DNA from: Methylobacterium sp. C25
Lineage (GTDB): Bacteria; Pseudomonadota; Alphaproteobacteria; Rhizobiales; Beijerinckiaceae
Assembly: GCF_021352225.1 (NCBI RefSeq)
Contig: NZ_JAAUVI010000004.1
Coordinates: 310,001-374,000, forward strand
Direction of reading: 5' to 3'
DNA length: 64,000 bases
The notes beneath the pieces are model-generated. The model had not been told where the DNA came from, did no database searches, and was given only the letters and a program-made list of their open reading frames with translations. Position numbers and translations under genes: made by a program. Shown in pieces: positions 28,769 to 36,329 of the stretch; the stretch's first letter is position 1, and every line of letters begins with the position of its first letter.

Positions 28769-29038
28769 TCACTCGGCTGCGACTCTCGCCTGCGGCGCGT
28801 CGTCTCGCCAGATGCTGGCGGCCGGCTCGGCGCCGTCCGGCTTCAGACGCGCATCGTACCCGAACAGCGTCGAGCAGTACTGGCAGATGATCTCATCGCC
28901 GCCGTGGCCCATGTCGAGGAAGACATGGGGGTGGTCGAAGGGCGGCAATGCGCCGATGCACATGAATTCGCGTGCGCCGACGCGCACCCGGGGCACGCCG
29001 TCCTGATTGTGAAAATGAGGGACTGCCTTGTCCGCCAT
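28769..29038 (-). CDS. zf-CHCC zinc-finger domain protein (89 aa)
   Basis: The metal-site pattern is C-x9-H-x14-C-x2-C (MCIGALPPFDHPHVFLDMG then IICQYCSTLFGY), as in the small zf-CHCC proteins related to the mitochondrial complex I subunit NDUFS6. The ATG at 29038 follows an AGGGCAGGG ribosome site and gives the usual family length; a longer frame reaches 29113. Bacterial homologues are poorly characterised. It reads into the FAD monooxygenase. Confidence 0.85.
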   Translation of the reverse strand: MADKAVPHFHNQDGVPRVRVGAREFMCIGALPPFDHPHVFLDMGHGGDEIICQYCSTLFGYDARLKPDGAEPAASIWRDDAPQARVAAE

Positions 29039-29409
29039 CGCCCTGCCCTGCTCTCGGGCGGAACCCCGCACTCGCCGCGATCCGTTCCGCATGCCGTTGG
29101 AATGAAGCTGCACGGGTCTAGCCCGTCACCGGTCCCACGCCTAGTGGCGGCCGGGCTCATGCGCCGTATCGATGGCGCTGGGCGGGATCGGGGCAACCCT
29201 GCGATCAAGCTCGAGGCCGCCGCGGTGGCAGACATTTGCCCCATTATCGCCGCGACAAAACGCGGATCTGCTCAGGATTCGTCAATCAAATGCCTTCAAA
29301 GGATTGCCGTAATCCAGCGGCTGAAAAGTCGTCACGAAGGCTGATCCGTCTCGATCCGCTCGGGCAAACAATTACCGATCGCTATCATCCGTCTGCTCAA
29401 GGTGTTCTC
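29039..29409. other. Intergenic stretch, no gene supported
   Basis: It separates the divergent zf-CHCC gene and the small plus-strand gene, and should hold both promoters. None is clear by eye. Confidence 0.4.
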
Positions 29410-29637
29410 GTGAGTTTTACCGTCACTGCGCGCCATCACGCTCGCGACGTCAGCTTTCAGCGTGGCTCGATGCTGGCGGCGCTCGAACAGGCTCTGACCC
29501 TTGCGAGCGCCGGCATGGAAGGCGTGCTCGTCCGCGACGGCAGTGGCCGTAGCCGCACCCCGGCTGAGTTGAGCTACGCGTTGCTCGCGGCCAGCCCGGG
29601 CCGCGACGCCGCCGCGCTGCAACCACGCGCCGTCTGA
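29410..29637 (+). CDS. Small hypothetical protein (75 aa)
   Basis: The GTG start is preceded by AAGGTG. The sequence MSFTVTARHHARDVSFQRGS...LEQALTLASAGMEGVLVRDGSGRSRTPAELSYALL has a plausible helix-strand layout and coding-like composition. An in-frame upstream ATG at 29236 would give a less protein-like extension. No domain is recognised. It is the last host-type gene before the integrated element. Confidence 0.5.
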   Translation: MSFTVTARHHARDVSFQRGSMLAALEQALTLASAGMEGVLVRDGSGRSRTPAELSYALLAASPGRDAAALQPRAV

Positions 29638-29977
29638 GCACAATAGCTGCCGTGTAGGGCGCGAGTGGTGCGTGTGTGCTTCCTCGCTGATCAAACCATC
29701 GAGACCAGCCTGCAACGGCGCTCAGTGCTGTCTGAGATCCGACGGTTTCTCAGCAGAGTTGCCCTGGCTTCGGCGGGACCGCGGCGGGCCGAAGGACTCT
29801 TTCTGATTGCCCATGCCGGCGAAGAGATCAGACGGTGCGCGTCCTTGTAAGACAATTGAGCCGAGGACGGATCATGCGCAGGACTGTTTCCGCGCGGCGC
29901 ACCTGTGGGTCACAAGGGCTTTGCCTAACCACATCATTTGACTGAGTTTTTTGAAAACGAGCCGCTCAGAAGGCGGA

Positions 29978-29997
29978 TGGTGCCCAGGGACGGATTG
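29978..29997 (-). repeat. Left attachment site core
   Basis: The sequence TGGTGCCCAGGGACGGATTG is identical to 50354-50373. Its complement ends CCGTCCCTGGGCACCA, the T-stem, acceptor and CCA end of a tRNA, best matching alphaproteobacterial tRNA-Phe from memory. The bases to the right do not continue as a tRNA. Confidence 0.85.
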
Positions 29998-30321
29998 AGC
30001 TTGGAAGCCGCTAAGTGACTGATAATCAAAGATCGGTGGTTGGGGCCGCGGCCGGTTTGTTACACGGTCTGTAGCACGTTGTCAGCTACCAGCTACTGCG
30101 GCTTCTCAGGCTGAGCCGAGCTTCTCGCACCCTTGCGCTTCCGCCGCCAGCATCGTCATCTCGAAGCCGGTTGCCCCAAGCGGTCCAAACATGAGGAGAT
30201 TCCGGGTGTCTTGTAGCGCAACAAGCTGAGGGCGTAATTTGGTTCGAACTGTCGTATGCTTCTGCGTCGCTAGGAAGCGCAGGCATTGGCGCTCGTCCGC
30301 CAAACACCGTCTCATGACAGC
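29998..30321. other. Left end of the element, no gene supported
   Basis: Short overlapping frames only, none with a credible start or motif. Confidence 0.4.
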
Positions 30322-30345
30322 AAAAAGCCGGCCCCTGGGCCGGCC
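30322..30345 (-). terminator. Rho-independent terminator for the 30368-30763 gene
   Basis: On the minus strand a GCCGGCC/GGCCGGC stem with a 4-nt loop is followed by five T. It sits 23 bases beyond the stop of the minus-strand gene. Confidence 0.8.
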
Positions 30346-30367
30346 TCCGCGGTCTGACTAGACGAAC

Positions 30368-30763
30368 TTAGGCAGCAAGCTTGAGTTCGTAGCGGTCCAC
30401 TTTCACGTTGTCGTTAGCCGCAAGCTGGTATGCAGCCTTATAGGCCGCAGCACGGTGTGCGTCAGCGAACAGCATGTCGCCCAGCTCAGAGTAGATGTTC
30501 TCAATCGCGGATATAACGTACGCGAACTGACCATCATTCAGGGCAAACGAAGCCTGAAGTTTGTTGAAGCGGTTCCGGAAGCCTTTGAGTTTGAAGCCAA
30601 CGAGCTGCTTGCCGCTGGCGTCATGCACCAACGTTAGGAATTCATCCACGCGCTCATAGACGCAAAATGCGTCCGCCTTCACGTACTCCAGGCAATCGGA
30701 GTCGCCATAAAAAATTGCCGCCGGCTCGTACGAGCCGACGTGCTCTGAGTCGATGGTGCTCAT
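30368..30763 (-). CDS. Hypothetical element protein (131 aa)
   Basis: It starts MSTIDSEHVGSYEPAAIFYGDSDCLEYVKADAF, with AGGA nine bases before the ATG. The middle holds a short beta pattern (VYERVDEFLTLVHDASGKQLVGFKLKG) followed by helices, and the end is rich in Ala and Lys. A terminator lies just after it. The gene is less GC-rich than the host backbone, as expected of a mobile element. No family is recognised. Confidence 0.7.
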   Translation of the reverse strand: MSTIDSEHVGSYEPAAIFYGDSDCLEYVKADAFCVYERVDEFLTLVHDASGKQLVGFKLKGFRNRFNKLQASFALNDGQFAYVISAIENIYSELGDMLFADAHRAAAYKAAYQLAANDNVKVDRYELKLAA

Positions 30764-30776
30764 GTGTCGATCCTGT

Positions 30777-31337
30777 CTACCAGCAGCGCTCGGCGTAGCG
30801 CGTATCATACCCTACAGGTAGGGCATGGTCAGGCGCTTTGCCAATCACTGGCTCAATCCTGGTAACGATGCCGTCTAAACCGTTAACACCTTCTTGTAAA
30901 GAAGCTGCCAGCCGAACTTGAACCGTTAGGACAACTGTCTCGGAGACAGGCACAACGGCCATGGGACAAACCATCGCGGTTTCAAGACTGTACTGCAGCG
31001 TTGCCCTAGGCTTCAGCACGTAAACAATAACCGAACAGCCGTCGTCCTCAGTATGATGTGGTCTTTTGATCCCACGGAAGCAAGCTGAAGCTTCCCTTAA
31101 GGTACTAAAGGTGGGCTCATCGCCGTTACGCATGGCGTAAGCCGCGTTGTTGATCGGAGGTAATTGGCCGAGGAGATGCGCCCAAACCATAAATAGTGGG
31201 GTCCTGCGCCAATTTTCGCGGCCATTGCCGGTGAGGTCATCGGAAACCCCGAACTTCAGCGTGCGGCCTCGATCATCGGGGCAACAGGCCTCTATCACCG
31301 GCGGACGCCGCCAGTGTAATACGGACAGTGATGACAT
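30777..31337 (-). CDS. Hypothetical element protein (186 aa)
   Basis: It lies 13 bases upstream of the previous gene on the same strand, so the two are probably one unit. A beta-rich stretch occurs in the middle (CSVIVYVLKPRATLQYSLETAMVCPMAVVPVSETVVLTVQVRL). The sequence shows no known motif. The start is uncertain; an internal ATG near MVWAHLLGQLPP is also possible. Confidence 0.55.
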   Translation of the reverse strand: MSSLSVLHWRRPPVIEACCPDDRGRTLKFGVSDDLTGNGRENWRRTPLFMVWAHLLGQLPPINNAAYAMRNGDEPTFSTLREASACFRGIKRPHHTEDDGCSVIVYVLKPRATLQYSLETAMVCPMAVVPVSETVVLTVQVRLAASLQEGVNGLDGIVTRIEPVIGKAPDHALPVGYDTRYAERCW

Positions 31338-31599
31338 CGGAAATGCTACCGGACAAACGCTGATCTGCTGAGCTACGTTCGGGCGGCCGCAAGGTCAAGT
31401 CGCCGCTCTAAGACCACTGGGGTACGAACGGGCGGAAGCTCGCCGGTAGAGGCTATAGGTGCCCAAACACATCAGCAGGGCCGCTTAGCGCAATCGATCT
31501 AGCAACCGGGCCACTGAATTTTCGGTGTTGCACGCAGAGACGGGGGCCAGCCGACGTACTTTACTGTATGGCGAGGTGGGATGTTTCGCGGTGCAGGTT
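31338..31599. other. Non-coding gap
   Basis: No open frame with coding character. It separates the two small minus-strand genes from the ejection-protein module and probably holds their promoter. Confidence 0.4.
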
Positions 31600-31636
31600 T
31601 CACAGAGGCGGAAACTACTGCGCCCCGCCTCTGTGA
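31600..31636 (-). terminator. Strong hairpin after the ejection-protein module
   Basis: A perfect 12-bp stem (31600-31611 with 31625-31636; CACAGAGGCGG paired with CCGCCTCTGTG plus one A-T pair) with a 13-nt loop lies 17 bases beyond the stop at 31653. It lacks a T-run, so it may end the transcript or protect its 3' end. Confidence 0.55.
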
Positions 31637-31652
31637 TCACCGTGATATGTGA

Positions 31653-31949
31653 TTACCGGGCTAAGTCCAACCCGTATGCCTTGCTTAGCTGCTCGATGGT
31701 TGCTGGTCCCACCTGCTTGTCCGACTTCAAGCCATCCTTCGCGGCCAGCGCTGGCCGGGCCTTCACCGCCTGCTGGTAGACCGCCTGCCGCACGTTCGGG
31801 TCCGCCATCCGGTACCTCCCCGCCGCCTCCCGGTACTTCGCCACGGTACCCGTGAGCATCGCCGCCTTGGTCCCCTTGGTCTTGGCGTCACCATCCGGGG
31901 CCTTCCGGTACGCGGCGGTTGCCATGATCCGTCCTAGGGTCTCCTTCAT
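31653..31949 (-). CDS. Duplicated C-terminal module of the giant ejection protein (98 aa)
   Basis: The sequence MKETLGRIMATAAYRKAPDGD...GTKAAMLTGTVAKYREAAGRYRMADPNVRQAVYQQAVKARPALAAK...SDKQVGPATIEQLSKAYGLDL aligns along its whole length with the last ~105 residues of the 1290-residue protein encoded just upstream, which has GRIMATKAYQHAPDGD, TGTVAKYREV, MRDENVRQAVVKQSLKARAAYAVK and QMGKAVGVDL. Similarity even starts a little earlier (LAGHPVRGPS versus LAGHPPRGPS), in a frame that runs up to 32129 and overlaps the big gene out of phase. GGGGA lies before the ATG at 31949. It is either a small expressed paralog or a partial tandem duplication left as a fragment. Confidence 0.65.
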   Translation of the reverse strand: MKETLGRIMATAAYRKAPDGDAKTKGTKAAMLTGTVAKYREAAGRYRMADPNVRQAVYQQAVKARPALAAKDGLKSDKQVGPATIEQLSKAYGLDLAR

Positions 31950-32097
31950 GCTTGGTCCCCGTACTGGGTGCCCGGCGAGAACGGTGCACCTCCTGAACGC
32001 CGACCGCCTTTGATCCCGTTCGAAGTGTAGCCGCGTGACTTGTAAGCTCCGGGGAGCGAGAGCCTCTAAGACCCCCGCTCCCGCGTTGTCCGCCCGA

Positions 32098-35000
32098 CTA
32101 CTCCGGCAGCAGGCCGCCCAGGTCCACACCGACAGCCTTGCCCATCTGCACCAGACTTGCTGCCCCTGCCTGCTGGTCGGTCTTCGGGGCCGACTTCACG
32201 GCGTAGGCGGCACGCGCCTTGAGACTCTGCTTCACGACAGCCTGACGCACATTCTCGTCCCGCATCAGCAGGCGTGAGGCGACCTCTCGGTACTTGGCGA
32301 CGGTACCCGTAAACATCGCCTGCTTCGTGCCCTTCTGGTGGTTACCCGGGTCGCCGTCCGGTGCGTGCTGGTACGCCTTAGTGGCCATGATGCGCCCAAC
32401 CATCTCCTTGAGGCTGGGCCCTCGGGGCGGGTGGCCGGCGAGTTCCTGCAAAGCGTCGTAGGCGTTCCGGCCGTCCTTCATGGTCACGTTCCGCAGATCT
32501 ACATCGCGGTACCTCGGGCTCGGCGGACCAAAGGGCCCGACACCCTCCTCCTCGACCATCCGGCGGACCTCGGCGTCCACGGCGGTCTTCTCGCCATCGA
32601 CCCAGAGGCCCTTGTGGACCGTGAGGGGGTCTCCGAAGACATCCCGCTTCGGCGGCAGCTTCTCCGCCAGACCGGGCACGGTGGCCGCGATCTTGTCCAC
32701 GATCGTCCGGGCTTCCCTGAGGTACGGGTCCGGGCTGTAGAAGCGCAGAGCCGAGGCGCCGGGGACGAAGTTGGCCGCCATCGAGCCGATGACCTTCGAG
32801 GCGTTCTTGTCCGGGTCCATGATCGCGTCGAGCGTGTCGTGGAGGGAGGTCAGGTACGACTTCTGGCCCATCTGCTTGGCGAGGGCGATGACGAGGCCGG
32901 AGGCTGCCTGGACGGCCCGCTCCCCTTGCCCATCCCCGTCCTGGTCCCGGCTTAGGATGTCCACGATGTCCGCCACGATGCCGAAGGGCATGGCGATGGG
33001 ATCGTAGCGGCCGAAGTTCACGTAGGTCTTCGAGCCGTCCGCATTGGCCGTGACGAAGGAGTAGGGCTGCCATCCGGTGGCCTTCAGCTCGGCATTGAGC
33101 CTCGCGTCCGTAGGGCCGCCTCCAGTGATGTAGCCCTGCATGGCCAGGAAGGAGGCCGAGCCGAGGAACAGCGAGCCCATTGCCATCTGGCCCATGGCCT
33201 GCGCCTGCTTCTCCGGGCCCATCTGCCCCCGGATCATCTGACGGTACTCGCCTTGGAGCATGTTGAGCCCCGGGGTGAGCTTCACGCCCATCCGAATGAC
33301 GTTTGTCGGTGTCCGCACGAACGGCAGCACGAAGCGGAGCACTTGCTGACTGGCTACGGTGTTCTGCACCGTCTTGCCCCACGTCCCCTCCAGGAGGTCC
33401 TGCTGGAAGGTGGCGATGTTGGCTTCGTCCAGCGCCTTCATGTCCACTGCACGGCCGGCATCGTCGTAGGCCGCGAGAAGCTTGGACCGGACGTGAGCAG
33501 TGAGAGCTTCGCCATCCAAGCCCGCCCCGATGCCGTCCGAGAGTGCCGCCGCCTGGACCTTCGAGCGGTAGACCACCTGCTTCACCAGCTCGTCCACGGC
33601 ACCGAGCGCCCGCGTGGGGAGCCCTGCGCCCTTCATGAACCCGGTGTAGGCGTTGGCGACGACGTTTGGGACCGAGTCCCAGGGCTTGAAGCCTTCTGCC
33701 ACCCAGTTCGTCCCGCGGCCCGCATCGGCAATGCCCGCCGGGTTCACCTCGACGGAGTGCGGGCTGAGCACCGAGTCGCCAGTCTTCCAGGTGCGCACGG
33801 CGTCTCGGAAGCTGTCCATGAGGGACGCCCCCATGTAGCCGTACTGGCTCCAGTTCTCCTGAACACCCCTGAGGTCTCCCTGGGCCCCGTAGCCGATCAT
33901 CCGCTCCAGGGGCCGCCCCATCAGCATGTAGCTGTTGGTCGAAAGGTTCACGAAATGCGTGCGCAGCCCCCAGAGGAGGTTGTTCACGTAGAGGTAGCTG
34001 GCGTCGTCCTTGATGCGGGCCCAGAGCCCCGGCTTGACCAGCCTGTTGGCCACCTGGAAGTCGTGCCCCACGGCATCGAGCAGGTTGAAGAACTTCGCAT
34101 CATCGAGACCCCGCATCGCAGCGATGTCGTCGGGCTGGAGCTGGAAGTCCGCCCTGTTGCGCCGGAGAGCCCGGCCGGCAGAGGCTCGCATGGACTGAGC
34201 TTGCCCGAAGGCCGTCGAGGCGACTTCGAGTTGTTGCTGGAGCGCCTCTCGGGCTGCGCCTAGATCCCCGCCGAACTCCTCCAGCATCCCCAAGCCGATG
34301 CGGGACCGGAGGTTGAGGGCGTCCTGCATCACCCGCTGGCCGACCAGAAAGCCGGCCTCCATGTTGACGCTCATGGTGCGGGCCTGCGAGCCGGCCTGCT
34401 GGAGTAGACCTAGAAGGGCCTCGGGGTCTTCGTTCCAGAGGGCCACCCGTTGCCCGACCATGCGCTCCACCTGGGCATCGTGAAGCACGCCCTCCGCGTC
34501 TCCGCCCTTGATGGCGGCCAGGGGAGCCGACAGCTCATCGGCCACCCGGCGGATCATGAAGTCCAACGGCTGAGGGCCATCGCCCGGCCGCCAGAACTTC
34601 TGCCACGGGATGCTGCCCCCGTCGCCGAACCGATAGCCTCGCTCCAGGGCGCCTTCCCAGCCGCCGGGCCCAAGGATCGCCTGCGTGTCGGCCTGCCCGT
34701 GCTCGATGAGGCGGGTGAGCTGATCAGTGGTGATGTCGAGCGGGATTGCGCGAGGTGATGCCCGCTGAGCTGCCGTGTCGGCTGGGCCGGAGATCGATTG
34801 CCCAGGTGTATCGAGGGCTCTTGGCTGAGCGCCACTAACTCCTTGATTTTGAAGGTCATTGATTTTTGAAGGGCCCTCGGCGCCGGCTGATCCCTCGGTG
34901 GGATCAGCATTGACGGGACGCTGGGTCGGAAGGGCCGGCTCGGCTTGGGCGACGGCTTCTGGGTGGCTTTCCCGAAGCCGCTCTACCTCGTCCAGGTCAC

Positions 35001-35970
35001 CCTTCGAGTACGCCAGCTTGGCGTCCTTATGGGCCACCGCATGAGCCAACTCCGACTGGGTCGCCTCGATCGCCGCCCGGTCCCCACTTCGGAGGGCCCT
35101 GAAGCCCGCCACGGACGCTGTGAAGACCCCCGCCAGGGCGATGTCCACCCCGATGGACTCCAGGGCATTCTTCATGCGGCCGATGGTTTCGCTGTCGCCG
35201 GGATGGTTGGCGAGATAGGCGTTCACCGGGTTCTGGAGCGCGGGGAACTGCTGGACGAGATCCGACAGCCTGGGGCCATTCGGGTCGATCGCCACGGCGC
35301 CCACGGTGGCCGCCTTTGCGGACGACAGCGCCCAAGCGCCTTTCTTGGTGGCCTCCAGCGCCTCGATCCCGGCGCCGATCCCGCGGACGCCCTTGAGCAG
35401 TCCCACCACCTTGCCGGCGCCGAGCATCCCCGTGGCGAACTGCGAGAGGCCCGACACGAAGCTGTTGCCGATCGACGCCTCGCCCAGCGACTTGTCGAGC
35501 CGCTCGATGTCACGCCGAGTCTGGGACTTCCCGGCATCCTTGTCGCCCGTCACCAGGGAGGTGATGCCAGGGTCCGGCTTGCCGAAGATGAAGTCCTTCG
35601 TCTCGAAGATCGACTTGGCGGCACCCGTGAGGATCGCCCCGCCGACCCGTCCGGCAGCATCGTAGTGGGAGGCGTCCCGCCAGTCCGTGGAGGAGCCGTC
35701 GCCCGGTGCCGTGGGGCCAGCCTGAGGTGCCGGAGCTTCGGGGGCCGGGACCGCTGGAGCGGCTGCTGGCTGAGCTTGAGGCGTCTCGACGGTGGGTGCC
35801 GGCAGGTTGGCTTGCTGCTGTGCGGGCTGGGCAGCCGTTCCCGATGGCGCTGCGTCGAGCGCCTCAAGATCCTGAGGCGTAAACTCGTGACCGGCCTTGG
35901 GCACAGGAGGCTGGCCTCCGGCCGCGGCCGAGGGCGCAGCGTCCAGCGCTAGTAACTCTTCTGGTGTCAT
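32098..35970 (-). CDS. Giant phage internal virion / ejection protein (1290 aa)
   Basis: Large proteins of this type sit inside podovirus capsids and are ejected to form a trans-envelope channel for the DNA. The N-terminus has two copies of a short motif (MTPEELLALDAAPSAA and FTPQDLEALDAAPSGT) and a Pro/Ala/Gln-rich linker to about residue 95. The rest is mostly helical, with glycine-rich hydrophobic stretches (LSQFATGMLGAGKVVGLLKGVRGIGAGIEAL; LFLGSASFLAMQGYITGG) that could insert in membranes. The FVRTPTNVIRMGVKLTPGLN region is typical of phage virion proteins with poor annotation. No transglycosylase motif is seen here; the muramidase-like domain is on the neighbour encoded upstream. The assignment rests on size, composition and context. 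Confidence 0.65.
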   Translation of the reverse strand: MTPEELLALDAAPSAAAGGQPPVPKAGHEFTPQDLEALDAAPSGTAAQPAQQQANLPAPTVETPQAQPAAAPAVPAPEAPAPQAGPTAPGDGSSTDWRDASHYDAAGRVGGAILTGAAKSIFETKDFIFGKPDPGITSLVTGDKDAGKSQTRRDIERLDKSLGEASIGNSFVSGLSQFATGMLGAGKVVGLLKGVRGIGAGIEALEATKKGAWALSSAKAATVGAVAIDPNGPRLSDLVQQFPALQNPVNAYLANHPGDSETIGRMKNALESIGVDIALAGVFTASVAGFRALRSGDRAAIEATQSELAHAVAHKDAKLAYSKGDLDEVERLRESHPEAVAQAEPALPTQRPVNADPTEGSAGAEGPSKINDLQNQGVSGAQPRALDTPGQSISGPADTAAQRASPRAIPLDITTDQLTRLIEHGQADTQAILGPGGWEGALERGYRFGDGGSIPWQKFWRPGDGPQPLDFMIRRVADELSAPLAAIKGGDAEGVLHDAQVERMVGQRVALWNEDPEALLGLLQQAGSQARTMSVNMEAGFLVGQRVMQDALNLRSRIGLGMLEEFGGDLGAAREALQQQLEVASTAFGQAQSMRASAGRALRRNRADFQLQPDDIAAMRGLDDAKFFNLLDAVGHDFQVANRLVKPGLWARIKDDASYLYVNNLLWGLRTHFVNLSTNSYMLMGRPLERMIGYGAQGDLRGVQENWSQYGYMGASLMDSFRDAVRTWKTGDSVLSPHSVEVNPAGIADAGRGTNWVAEGFKPWDSVPNVVANAYTGFMKGAGLPTRALGAVDELVKQVVYRSKVQAAALSDGIGAGLDGEALTAHVRSKLLAAYDDAGRAVDMKALDEANIATFQQDLLEGTWGKTVQNTVASQQVLRFVLPFVRTPTNVIRMGVKLTPGLNMLQGEYRQMIRGQMGPEKQAQAMGQMAMGSLFLGSASFLAMQGYITGGGPTDARLNAELKATGWQPYSFVTANADGSKTYVNFGRYDPIAMPFGIVADIVDILSRDQDGDGQGERAVQAASGLVIALAKQMGQKSYLTSLHDTLDAIMDPDKNASKVIGSMAANFVPGASALRFYSPDPYLREARTIVDKIAATVPGLAEKLPPKRDVFGDPLTVHKGLWVDGEKTAVDAEVRRMVEEEGVGPFGPPSPRYRDVDLRNVTMKDGRNAYDALQELAGHPPRGPSLKEMVGRIMATKAYQHAPDGDPGNHQKGTKQAMFTGTVAKYREVASRLLMRDENVRQAVVKQSLKARAAYAVKSAPKTDQQAGAASLVQMGKAVGVDLGGLLPE

Positions 35971-36110
35971 GTCTGGGTTGGGTCCGTTGCTCGCAGCGGG
36001 GCAGGCGCGGCCGAGAAGCGGCTGCGGCGTGGTGCTGCGTGAGGTGATTGGGAGGGTGGGACGACGGCGAGTGCTGCCGCCCCAAAGTCGTCAGGCGCGG
36101 GTCGCGGCCA

Positions 36111-36329
36111 TCACTCGGGCCTGGGCCGGCGGAGTGACCGACGCTCTCGCCATTCCTGGAGATTGACGACGTTGAGGGAGCCAAGAATGCGGCTCACAGC
36201 CCGCTCGATGGCCTCGCTCATCAGGCAGGCGGCTCGCCGCTCGGTCTCTGCCCTGGTTGCTTCGGCCTCGAACATCTTCACGATTTCGCCGGCCACGTCC
36301 CGATCTTCCGGGTGCATGTCGGCGCCCAT
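36111..36329 (-). CDS. Small helical hypothetical protein (72 aa) in the virion module
   Basis: It starts MGADMHPEDRDVAGEIVKMFEAEATRAETERRAACLMSEAIERAVSRILGSLNVVNLQEW, almost wholly helical. The ATG shares a base with the stop of the upstream 898-residue gene (TGATG), so translation is coupled. It is probably a chaperone-like or minor virion partner, but no family is recognised. Confidence 0.65.
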   Translation of the reverse strand: MGADMHPEDRDVAGEIVKMFEAEATRAETERRAACLMSEAIERAVSRILGSLNVVNLQEWRERRSLRRPRPE

